Below are positions 1 through 7,205 of a stretch of DNA of 40,633 nucleotides, one piece after another. The stretch lies in the NCBI GenBank assembly GCA_002428225.1, contig DIUD01000087.1, positions 1 to 40,633 of the forward strand, in the 5' to 3' direction. Both the position numbers and the translations under genes were made by a program. Source of the stretch: Roseovarius sp. UBA6167 (GTDB lineage Bacteria; Pseudomonadota; Alphaproteobacteria; Rhodobacterales; Rhodobacteraceae). The first letter of the stretch is position 1. Every line of letters starts with the position of its first letter. The notes under the pieces are model-generated. The model was not told the origin of the DNA and made no database searches. It was given only the letters and a program-made list of their open reading frames with translations.

Positions 1-1373
1 TAGAAATCGAACACCACCTCGTTGAGCGGCAGGTCATAGACCGCCATGGCGCGGTTGCCCGCATAGGTCAGGTCCACCTGGATGCCGCGCCGGTCCTGGC
101 AGAGCTTGAGCACGTCGCCCAGGTATTCGTCGGGGACCATGATCGTGGCCTTGATGCGCGGCTCCTCGATGCGCTCCACGTGCGAGGGGTCGGGCATGTC
201 GGCGGGGTTGTGCAATTCCCGCATCGTGCCGTCCTTCATGTGCAGGTGATAGACCACCGACGGCGCGGTGGTAATCAGCTCGATGCCGTATTCGCGCTCG
301 ATCCGGTCGCGGATCACCTCGAGGTGCAAAAGCCCCAGGAACCCGCAGCGAAAGCCGAAGCCGAGCGCGGCAGAGCTTTCCATCTCGTAGCTGAACGAGG
401 CATCGTTGAGCGCCAGTTTCTCGATCGCGTCGCGCAGGTCGTCGAACTCGGCCGAATCGACCGGGAACAGCCCGCAGAACACCACCGGGACGGAGGGCTT
501 GAAGCCCGGCAGCGCCTGCGCGCAGGGGCGTTTTTCGTGGGTGATCGTGTCGCCCACGCGGGTGTCGCGCACCTGCTTGATCGAGGCGGTGATGAAGCCG
601 ATCTCGCCCGGCCCGAGGCTCTCGACCTGTTCCATCTGCGGACGGAACACGCCGATACGCTCGACATTGTAGGTGGCCCCGGTCTGCATCATGCGGATGC
701 GGTCGCCGCGCCTCAATCGTCCGTCCATGATCCGCACCAGCACGACCACGCCGAGGTAAGCGTCATACCAGCTATCGACCAGCATCGCCTTGAGCGGCGC
801 GGCCTCGTCGCCCCTGGGCGGGGGCAGATGCCGGACGATCGCCTCCAGCGTCTCGGGGATGCCGACGCCGGTCTTGGCCGAGACGCGGATCGCGCCCGAG
901 GCGTCGATGCCGATCACATCCTCGATCTGCTCGGCCACGCGGTCGCACTCGGAAGCAGGCAGGTCGATCTTGTTGAGAACGGGCACGATCTCGTGGCCCG
1001 CGTCGATCGCCTGGTAGACGTTGGCCAGCGTCTGCGCCTCCACGCCCTGCGTGCTGTCCACCACCAGCAGGCTGCCCTCGACCGCGCGCATCGAGCGGCT
1101 CACCTCGTAGGCGAAATCCACGTGGCCCGGCGTGTCGATGAGGTTGAGCACATAGGCCTCGCCGTTCTGCGCCACATAGTCGATGCGCACGGTATTGGCC
1201 TTGATGGTAATGCCCCGCTCGCGCTCGATATCCATGGCGTCGAGCATCTGCTCCTTCATGTCACGGTCCTTCACCGTCCCGGTTGACTGGATCAGCCGGT
1301 CGGCCAGGGTGGATTTGCCGTGGTCGATATGCGCCACGATCGAGAAATTGCGAATATGGGCGAGGTCTGTCAT
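1..1373 (-). CDS. lepA: Elongation factor 4 (LepA), partial, 3' end off the left edge
   Basis: Translational GTPase that back-translocates or remodels stalled ribosomes. About 457 N-terminal residues are visible; the family is about 600 residues, so the C-terminal domain lies outside the window. Seen: P-loop AHIDHGKST (residues 14-22), switch II DTPGHVDF (about 80-87), the G4 motif NKID, then the LepA-type domain II and III sequence, including RCGFLGLLHLEV. The start ATG (MTDLAHIRNFSI) matches the usual LepA N-terminus. The gene reads away from the DUF2254 gene, with 320 bp between their starts. Identity is near certain from the motifs; completeness cannot be judged. Confidence 0.97.
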   Translation of the reverse strand, partial: MTDLAHIRNFSIVAHIDHGKSTLADRLIQSTGTVKDRDMKEQMLDAMDIERERGITIKANTVRIDYVAQNGEAYVLNLIDTPGHVDFAYEVSRSMRAVEGSLLVVDSTQGVEAQTLANVYQAIDAGHEIVPVLNKIDLPASECDRVAEQIEDVIGIDASGAIRVSAKTGVGIPETLEAIVRHLPPPRGDEAAPLKAMLVDSWYDAYLGVVVLVRIMDGRLRRGDRIRMMQTGATYNVERIGVFRPQMEQVESLGPGEIGFITASIKQVRDTRVGDTITHEKRPCAQALPGFKPSVPVVFCGLFPVDSAEFDDLRDAIEKLALNDASFSYEMESSAALGFGFRCGFLGLLHLEVIRDRIEREYGIELITTAPSVVYHLHMKDGTMRELHNPADMPDPSHVERIEEPRIKATIMVPDEYLGDVLKLCQDRRGIQVDLTYAGNRAMAVYDLPLNEVVFDF

Positions 1374-1693
1374 GGCTTGGCATATGTATGGGAACGGGGG
1401 GCTGGTCAAGGTGGTGTCGCGCGCGGCGCGGCTGCAAGGCGGATCGCGGGGCGGCCAATTGTGAACTGCCGCGGCCCCGACGATTTCCGGCCACGACCGG
1501 GTGGGCTGACGATCTGGCGTGGCGGGGCGGGTTGGGGCGTCTGTTCCCTTGCGCGGATCACCTGCAGGAGCGCCATCGCCTCGGGGCTGCGGTCATCGCC
1601 GGTCGGCGCGTGACGCGCCGCGCTTGCGCTCTGGACAAGCGGCGGCGGACGCGCAAACCTTGCAGGACGGGTCGCGGCGCGCATTGGTCACGA
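1374..1693. other. Gene-free gap between lepA and the DUF2254 gene
   Basis: No intact gene is visible. The gap should hold the lepA promoter (minus strand) and the promoter of the DUF2254 gene (plus strand), but I cannot place either with confidence. It contains a short hairpin (7-bp arms at 1604-1610 and 1614-1620, loop TGA) without a T-run, and a minus-strand fragment resembling the C-terminus of gltX (separate entry). Confidence 0.6.
1544..1615 (-). pseudogene. Fragment resembling the C-terminus of glutamyl-tRNA synthetase
   Basis: Read on the minus strand this stretch encodes RHAPTGDDRSPEAMALLQVIRARE. The end of the intact gltX about 1.4 kb away (2946-4271) reads RALTGRDTGPEMAHLMPLLQVIRAKS. 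They share TG-D, PE and LLQVIRA, with a gap of 3-4 residues. The DNA also matches: GATCACCTGCAGGAGCGCCATC here against GATCACCTGGAGAAGCGGCATC near 2961, 18 of 22 bases. No start or other gltX sequence is present, so it cannot be functional as a synthetase. I infer a duplicated or left-over gltX 3' end; chance similarity is unlikely but not excluded. Confidence 0.5.
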
Positions 1694-2962
1694 ATGAAAC
1701 TGAATTTCCTCTCTTCCTGGGCCATGACCCTTCACCGTCTCAGCCGCACGCTGTGGCTGCGGGTCTCGTTCTTTGCGCTGTTGTCGGTGGGCACGGCGGT
1801 GCTTGCCCTTCTGGCCAGGAACATGATCCCCGCGACGCTCCAACGCAGCGTCTCGCCCGAGGCCGTGCTGCCGATCCTGACCATCCTCGCCTCGGGGATG
1901 CTCGCGGTCAGCACCTTCTCGCTCAACGTCATGGTGACGGCGCATAACGCGGCGGCGGGGCAGGCAACGCCGCGCGTGCATCGCATCCTGCTGGCGGACA
2001 CGACCACGCACACCGTGCTCGCCGTCTTCATCGGGGCCTTCGTCTATGCGCTCTCGGCGATCATCCTGTTCAAGGCCGGGCTCTATCCCGAGGAGGCGAG
2101 CGTCCTTGTCCTGATCGTGACGGTGGCGGTAGTGGTGCTGGTGATTCTGGCGCTGTTGCGCTGGATCCATCACCTGAGCGACCTGGGCAGCATGGATGCG
2201 ACGCTGGCCACGATCGAGCGCAGCACCCGGCCCTGCCTCATGCGCGCGCGCGCCGTGCCCGCGCTCGGGGCAGGGATCCTCAGGCGTGACATGGTGCTGC
2301 CCGACGAGGCCCGCCCCATCCTCGCGCCTGCCACCGGCCATGTGCAGTTCATCGACATGGCGGGGCTGCAAAACCTCTGCACCGGCACACGGGCGCGGCT
2401 TTATCTCTACACCCGCCCCGGCGATTATGTGGTGAAGGGAGAGGTCATCGGCCATGCGGCGGGGCACGATGACGCCGCGCTCGAGAGGGTCGGCGCTCAT
2501 CTCACGATCGGCGCGCATCGCACCTTCGAGCAGGATGCGGGCTATGGCCTTCTGGTCCTGTCGGAAACGGCGGCGCGCGCGCTCTCGCCGGGGATCAACG
2601 ATCCGGGCACGGCCATCGCCGTGATCTGCCGGCTGGAGAACCTCCTGCTCGACTGGGCGCACGCGCGCCCCGAGATCGAGGCACCGCTCTTTGCGGGTGT
2701 GTTCCTGCCCGACACCTCGCGCACGGAACTGATCGAGAACGCCTTTGGCCAGACCGCGCGCGACGGGGCCGGGCAGATCGAGGTGGCCGAACGGCTGCGC
2801 GCGGCGCTCTTGCGGCTGTCGGCGGCCCCCGATCCGGCGCTGGCCGGAGCGGCGCGCGCCATGGCCACCCGCGCGCTCGATCATGCCGAGGGCGCACTCC
2901 CGCTCGCAAGCGAGCGCGCGCGCCTGCACGCCACCGGCGACGGGATCAGCTTTTTGCCCTGA
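1694..2962 (+). CDS. DUF2254 family integral membrane protein
   Basis: Predicted inner-membrane protein of unknown function, 422 residues from the ATG chosen here (MKLNFLSSWAMTLHRL). Four hydrophobic segments fill the first ~155 residues (near FFALLSVGTAVLALLA, ILTILASGMLAVSTFSLNVM, VLAVFIGAFVYALSAIILF and VLIVTVAVVVLVILALLRW). A soluble C-terminal region follows, with the SPGINDPGTA stretch typical of DUF2254. The frame stays open far upstream, but no membrane-protein-like sequence or conserved start lies there; no clear Shine-Dalgarno precedes this ATG, so the start is uncertain (another ATG lies at 1724). Its 3' end overlaps the convergent gltX by 17 bp. Function is unknown. Confidence 0.85.
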   Translation: MKLNFLSSWAMTLHRLSRTLWLRVSFFALLSVGTAVLALLARNMIPATLQRSVSPEAVLPILTILASGMLAVSTFSLNVMVTAHNAAAGQATPRVHRILLADTTTHTVLAVFIGAFVYALSAIILFKAGLYPEEASVLVLIVTVAVVVLVILALLRWIHHLSDLGSMDATLATIERSTRPCLMRARAVPALGAGILRRDMVLPDEARPILAPATGHVQFIDMAGLQNLCTGTRARLYLYTRPGDYVVKGEVIGHAAGHDDAALERVGAHLTIGAHRTFEQDAGYGLLVLSETAARALSPGINDPGTAIAVICRLENLLLDWAHARPEIEAPLFAGVFLPDTSRTELIENAFGQTARDGAGQIEVAERLRAALLRLSAAPDPALAGAARAMATRALDHAEGALPLASERARLHATGDGISFLP

Positions 2963-4271
2963 TCACCTGGAGAAGCGGCATCAGATGCGCCATTTCGGGA
3001 CCCGTGTCGCGGCCCGTGAGCGCGCGCCGCAACGGCCGAAAGAGCGCGCGGCCCTTGCGCCCTGTCGCTGCCTTCACCTCGGCGGTCCATTCATCCCAGG
3101 TCGCCTCGGTATAGGGCCCCTCGGGCAGCATCTGAAGCGCCGTTGCGACAAATTCCTCATCCTCGGGGTCGATCACCGCCTCGACCCCTTCGAGCACGAT
3201 CTCGGCCCAGTCCTTCACGTCGTGCAAGGTGGTGATGTTGTGTGACACCGCCGCCCAGAACCGTTCAGCGAGATGCGGCGGAATACCGTGCGCGGCGATG
3301 GTATCCGCCACCTCCTCATAGGGCCGCGCGGCGAGCACGCGCGCGGACAGCGGAAAGAGATCGTTTTCGTCGAACCTGGTCGGCGCGGCACCGAACCGCT
3401 CGATGTCGAAGCCCTCGATCAGCGCGGCCATATCGCTGCGCAATTCTACCGGATCGCTCGACCCGAGCCGCGCCATCAGCGACAGCAGCGCCATCGGCTC
3501 CACCCCCCGGGCGCGCAGATCGCGCAACGAGAGCGTGCCGAGCCGTTTCGACAGCGCCTCGCCCTGCGGCCCCGTAAGCAGCGAGTGATGCGCGAATTGC
3601 GGGGCCGTGCCGCCGAGCGCCGCGATGATCTGGATTTGGGTGGCGGTGTTGGTGACGTGATCGGCGCCGCGCACCACATGGGTCACGCCCATTTCCACGT
3701 CATCCACCACCGAGGCCAGCGTATAAAGCACCTGCCCGTCGGCGCGGATCAGCACCGGGTCGGACACGCTTGCCGCGTCGATGGAAATATCCCCGAGGAT
3801 GCCGTCGTGCCATTCGATGCGCTGCTGATCGAGCAGGAATCGCCAGACGCCCGCGCCGCGCTCGGCGCGCAGCCGCGCGCGCTCCTCCCCCGACAGCGCC
3901 AGTGCCGCGCGGTCATAGACCGGCGGGCGGCCCATGCTGAGCTGTTTCTTGCGCTTGAGGTCCAGCTCCGTCGGGGTCTCGAACGCCTCGTAGAGCCGCC
4001 CCATGGCGCGCAGCCGCTCGGCGGCCTGGGCATAGCGGTCGAGGCGCAGCGACTGCCGCTCTACCCGGTCCCAGTGCAGGCCCAGCCATTCGAGATCGCG
4101 CTTGATCGCATCGACATATTCCTCGCGCGAACGCTCCGGGTCGGTGTCGTCGATGCGCAGGATGAAACTGCCCCCCGCCTTGCGGGCAATGAGCCAGTTC
4201 ATCAGCGCGGTGCGCAGGTTGCCCACATGAATATGGCCGGTGGGGGAAGGGGCAAAGCGGGTGGTGGTCAT
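2946..4271 (-). CDS. gltX: Glutamate--tRNA ligase
   Basis: Class I aminoacyl-tRNA synthetase that charges tRNA with glutamate in the cytosol. 441 residues, at the short end of the bacterial range. Seen: RFAPSPTGHIHVGNLRTAL with the HIGH-type signature at residues 13-17, the DDTDPERS motif, and the KMSKS-equivalent ALSKRLG near residue 237, followed by the anticodon-binding C-terminal domain. Alphaproteobacteria often carry two GltX paralogues; this may be one of a pair, so the charged tRNA (Glu only, or also Gln for amidation) cannot be settled here. Convergent with the DUF2254 gene (17-bp overlap) and 65 bp downstream of the MFS gene. Confidence 0.95.
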   Translation of the reverse strand: MTTTRFAPSPTGHIHVGNLRTALMNWLIARKAGGSFILRIDDTDPERSREEYVDAIKRDLEWLGLHWDRVERQSLRLDRYAQAAERLRAMGRLYEAFETPTELDLKRKKQLSMGRPPVYDRAALALSGEERARLRAERGAGVWRFLLDQQRIEWHDGILGDISIDAASVSDPVLIRADGQVLYTLASVVDDVEMGVTHVVRGADHVTNTATQIQIIAALGGTAPQFAHHSLLTGPQGEALSKRLGTLSLRDLRARGVEPMALLSLMARLGSSDPVELRSDMAALIEGFDIERFGAAPTRFDENDLFPLSARVLAARPYEEVADTIAAHGIPPHLAERFWAAVSHNITTLHDVKDWAEIVLEGVEAVIDPEDEEFVATALQMLPEGPYTEATWDEWTAEVKAATGRKGRALFRPLRRALTGRDTGPEMAHLMPLLQVIRAKS

Positions 4272-4336
4272 GGGCGTCTCCTGACAATGGCCGGGGCTTT
4301 GTCACAGGCGGGGGCGGTTGTCCAGAACGGCCCGGC

Positions 4337-5656
4337 TCAGGGCCAGCGGCGGTGCAGGTCGTCGATGACATAGGTGTGGGCGTGCGGACCCTGCCCATGG
4401 GTGCGCAGATGCGGGTGATCGGGGGGCAGACCGGGGTGGTCATGCACCGGCGCGCGCGCCGCAGCGCCGGGCCACAGGCGCCATGCAAGCATGAGGCCAA
4501 GCGCCGCCACCAGCCCCGCCAGCATCATCGCGGGCCCCATCCCGAGCCATCGCCCCGCCACCCCGGCCAGCGGATAGGTGACCAGCCAGCAGACATGGCT
4601 CAGCGCGAACTGTGCGGCGAACAGCGCGGGCCGGTCCTCGGCATGGGCCGAGCGCCGCAAGAGCCGCCCCGCAGGCGTGAGGATCGCGGCATAGGCAAGG
4701 CCGATGAGCGCCCAAAGCGCGAGGAACGCCGCCCATCCCGGGCCCCGCCCCAGCCAGAGCGCAGCCCCCATGAACAGCGCCAGCACCGCCAGCGCGGCCG
4801 CGCCCGCCAGCATCACCGGCCGGTCGCCGGTGCGTTCGAGCACGCGCGGCAGCATCAGCGCCGCCGCCATCGAGCCCGCGCCAAAGGCCGCCATGGCGAC
4901 CGCCAGCGCGCTTTCGGCCCCGCCGTGACCGACCCGCACCAGCACCACCGTGTTGACCAGCACGAAGGCCCCCACCGCCGAGGCCGACAGGTTGAGCGAC
5001 AACAGCCCGCGCAGCCTTGGTGTTGCCAGATAGATGCGCGCGCCGCGAAACAGCCGCTCTCGAAAGGGCCGCGCCACGCCGCCTGCCACGGGCGGCACCG
5101 CGGCCAGCCATACCAGCGCGGCGGAGGCCACAAACCCCGCCACCGTGCCCAGAAACAGCCAGTGATAGCTCAGCACCACGAGCAGCACCCCCGCCAGCGC
5201 CGGGCTGAGCAGGTTCTCCAGATCATAGGCCAGCCGCGACAGCGACAGCGCGCGGGTATAGTCTCCCTCATCGGTGAGGATATCGGGGATCACCGCCTGA
5301 AAGGCCGGGGTAAAGGTGGCCGAGGCCGCCTGAAGCACGAAGATCAGCACATAGACCTGCCACAGATCGGTGACGAACGGCAGACAGAGCGCCACCCCGG
5401 CGCGGATCAGATCGGCCGCGATCAGCACCGCCTTGCGCGGCAGGCGCTGCACCACGGCCTGCGCCACCGGCGACAGGCCGACATAGGCCACCATCTTGAC
5501 CGTATAGGCCACGCCCAGCACCAGCCCCGCCGCCGCGCCCGCCATGTCATAGGCCAGGAGGCCGAGGCCAACGGTCAGAAGCCCCGTGCCCAGAAGCGCC
5601 ACGACCTGCGCGGCAAAGAGGCGGACGAAATCGCGGTTCCTGAGAATATCCAGCAT
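4337..5656 (-). CDS. MFS transporter with histidine-rich C-terminal tail
   Basis: Major facilitator superfamily efflux protein, 439 residues and about 12 predicted membrane segments, starting MLDILRNRDFVRLFAAQ. The sequence resembles the EntS/NreB-type exporter branch (the VAQAVVQRLPRKAVLIAADLIRAG loop is typical of MFS loop 2-3). After the last membrane segment a polar tail of about 35 residues carries many histidines (HDHPGLPPDHPHLRTHGQ, then HAH and LHRRWP). Such tails occur in NreB-like nickel exporters, so metal efflux is a reasonable inference, but the substrate is not shown by sequence. No strong ribosome binding site precedes the ATG. Divergent from the beta-lactamase-fold gene. Confidence 0.85.
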   Translation of the reverse strand: MLDILRNRDFVRLFAAQVVALLGTGLLTVGLGLLAYDMAGAAAGLVLGVAYTVKMVAYVGLSPVAQAVVQRLPRKAVLIAADLIRAGVALCLPFVTDLWQVYVLIFVLQAASATFTPAFQAVIPDILTDEGDYTRALSLSRLAYDLENLLSPALAGVLLVVLSYHWLFLGTVAGFVASAALVWLAAVPPVAGGVARPFRERLFRGARIYLATPRLRGLLSLNLSASAVGAFVLVNTVVLVRVGHGGAESALAVAMAAFGAGSMAAALMLPRVLERTGDRPVMLAGAAALAVLALFMGAALWLGRGPGWAAFLALWALIGLAYAAILTPAGRLLRRSAHAEDRPALFAAQFALSHVCWLVTYPLAGVAGRWLGMGPAMMLAGLVAALGLMLAWRLWPGAAARAPVHDHPGLPPDHPHLRTHGQGPHAHTYVIDDLHRRWP

Positions 5657-5753
5657 GGCGGCAGATTACGCCTGAAACGCGCCGCCGCAAGCAAGATCAA
5701 TTTCGCGTGAGCGTCACCCGCCCGCGTCACATCCGCGCTACGGTTTCGCGCGT

Positions 5754-5780
5754 ATGTCAACCATGTCAACCATGTCAACG
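5754..5780 (+). repeat. Three tandem 9-bp repeats (ATGTCAACC)
   Basis: Units lie at 5754-5762, 5763-5771 and 5772-5780, with consensus ATGTCAAC(C/G). They sit just upstream of the metallo-hydrolase gene and encode repeated Met-Ser-Thr if translated from 5754. Copy number may vary by slippage between strains. Confidence 0.8.
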
Positions 5781-5798
5781 AACAGGAGATGTCGATGA
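5754..5798 (+). CDS. Possible 14-codon upstream ORF (MST repeats)
   Basis: Reading from the first repeat gives MSTMSTMSTNRRCR and a TGA at 5796-5798. That stop overlaps the preferred ATG (5795) of the following gene as ATGA, the usual geometry for translational coupling, and the downstream gene's AGGAG lies inside the small ORF. No evidence of translation beyond geometry; no clear Shine-Dalgarno precedes its own start. It may be chance. Confidence 0.25.
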   Translation: MSTMSTMSTNRRCR

Positions 5799-6712
5799 CC
5801 CAAGGACAGATCACCCGCCGCGGCCTTCTGGCCGCCACCGCCGCGCTGCCGCTTGCGGCCGCCGCTCCCGGCCGCGCCTCGGCCCCGATGCTGGGCACGG
5901 CCACGACCCGCTTCAACCGCGTCAGGCTGGGCGCGTTCGAGGTGACGACGCTTCTGGCCGCCACCGCCCCGCGCCCCGATCCGCACAGCATTTTCGGCCT
6001 CAACGTCAGCGCCGAAGAGTTCAACGCCGTCTCGAGGGCGGCCAACCTGCCGACCGATCAGGCACAGTTCTTTTTTACTCCGACCGTGGTCAACACCGGA
6101 TCCGCGCTCGTGCTGTTCGACACCGGGCTCGATCCCGACGGCATCACGTCCGCGCTCGAGGCGGCGGGATACACGCCCGACCAGGTGGACGTGGTGGTGA
6201 TTACCCATATGCACGGCGATCATATCGGCGGGCTGATGCGCGACGGCGCACCCACGTTCGCCAATGCGCGCTACATCACCGCCGGCACCGAGTTTGACCA
6301 TTGGGCCGGCGCGGACAACGCGCTTTTCGACGCCAACATGCGCCCGCTGGCCGCGAACACGACCATGATCGGCGATGGCGACGTCGTGGCCTCCGGGATC
6401 ACCGCCCTGGCCGCGCCGGGCCATACGCCGGGCCATACCGGCTTCGTGCTGGAAAGCGAGGGCAAGACGCTTCTGCTTGGCGCCGATTTCGCCAATCACT
6501 ATGTCTGGTCGCTGGCGCATCCCGATTGGGAGGTGCGTTTCGACATGGACAGGCAGACCGCCGCCGCGACGCGCCGCCGCATCCTCGGGATGCTCGCCGC
6601 CGACCGCATCCCGTTCGTGGGCTATCACATGCCCTGGCCCGGCATTGGCTATGTCGAGACCGCGGGCGACGGGTTTCGCTACGTTCCGGCCAGCTATCAG
6701 CTGATGCTCTGA
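5795..6712 (+). CDS. Tat-exported MBL-fold metallo-hydrolase
   Basis: Metallo-beta-lactamase-fold hydrolase, probably periplasmic. The N-terminus TRRGLLAATAALPLAAAAPGRASA is a twin-arginine signal peptide. The zinc motif HMHGDHIGG lies near residue 140, further metal-ligand histidines appear at GHTPGHTGF, and GADFANH and YHMPWPG follow. 305 residues from this start. I chose ATG 5795 because AGGAG (5784-5788) is 6 nt upstream; ATG 5789 in the same frame is too close to it. The family includes lactonases, glyoxalase II-like and sulfur-carrier hydrolases; the substrate cannot be named. Divergent from the MFS gene, with 138 bp between starts. Confidence 0.88.
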   Translation: MTQGQITRRGLLAATAALPLAAAAPGRASAPMLGTATTRFNRVRLGAFEVTTLLAATAPRPDPHSIFGLNVSAEEFNAVSRAANLPTDQAQFFFTPTVVNTGSALVLFDTGLDPDGITSALEAAGYTPDQVDVVVITHMHGDHIGGLMRDGAPTFANARYITAGTEFDHWAGADNALFDANMRPLAANTTMIGDGDVVASGITALAAPGHTPGHTGFVLESEGKTLLLGADFANHYVWSLAHPDWEVRFDMDRQTAAATRRRILGMLAADRIPFVGYHMPWPGIGYVETAGDGFRYVPASYQLML

Positions 6713-6754
6713 ACGACAGGGTGCCGGATTTACAAACCCGTTTCCCTGCCTCAT

Positions 6755-7171
6755 ATGGCGCGCATGGATACGCGCATGGATACAAGCCCGCCCTCTCTTG
6801 CCGACTTCGAGCGCCTCGCGCTCGAAGTCATCGACGCGTTGCCCGCCGCCTTTCGCAAGCCCGCGTCCGATGTGGTGCTTCTGGTCGAGGACTGGCCGCC
6901 CGCCCATATCCTCGCCGAGATGGAGATCGACGATCCCCTCGAACTGACCGGGCTATACGACGGCATCCCTCTTACCGAGAAATCCCGGTTCGATCAGCCG
7001 CTTGGCCCCGATACGGTATGGCTTTTCCGCGAGCCGATCCTCGACGAGTGGCGCGAGCGCGGCGATGTCGCGCTCGAGGATCTGATCGCGCATGTGGTGG
7101 TGCATGAGTTCGCCCATCATTTCGGCTGGTCCGACGATGATATTGCTGCCATCGACCGCTGGTGGGAATGA
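6755..7171 (+). CDS. Small zincin-type metallopeptidase family protein
   Basis: 138-residue protein of the minimal zincin-like family (PF06262 type). The zinc-binding signature HEFAHHFG (H117, E118, H121, G124) is followed by the acidic run SDDD. No signal peptide or membrane segment, so probably cytosolic; proteolytic activity is not established for this family. Three in-frame ATGs (6755, 6764, 6776) are spread over near-repeats of ATGGATACGCGC and none has a good Shine-Dalgarno; the third (MDTSPPSL) is a credible alternative start. It ends at the hairpin shared with convergent nadE. Confidence 0.85.
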   Translation: MARMDTRMDTSPPSLADFERLALEVIDALPAAFRKPASDVVLLVEDWPPAHILAEMEIDDPLELTGLYDGIPLTEKSRFDQPLGPDTVWLFREPILDEWRERGDVALEDLIAHVVVHEFAHHFGWSDDDIAAIDRWWE

Positions 7172-7200
7172 GCGCGCGGCGCGGCCTGGGTGCCGCGCGC
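7172..7200. terminator. Bidirectional hairpin between convergent genes
   Basis: Perfect 9-bp arms GCGCGCGGC (7172-7180) and GCCGCGCGC (7192-7200) with an 11-nt loop fill the gap between the zincin stop and the nadE stop. There is no long T-run on either side, so it is a terminator candidate by position and structure only. Confidence 0.55.
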
Positions 7201-7205
7201 GCAAT

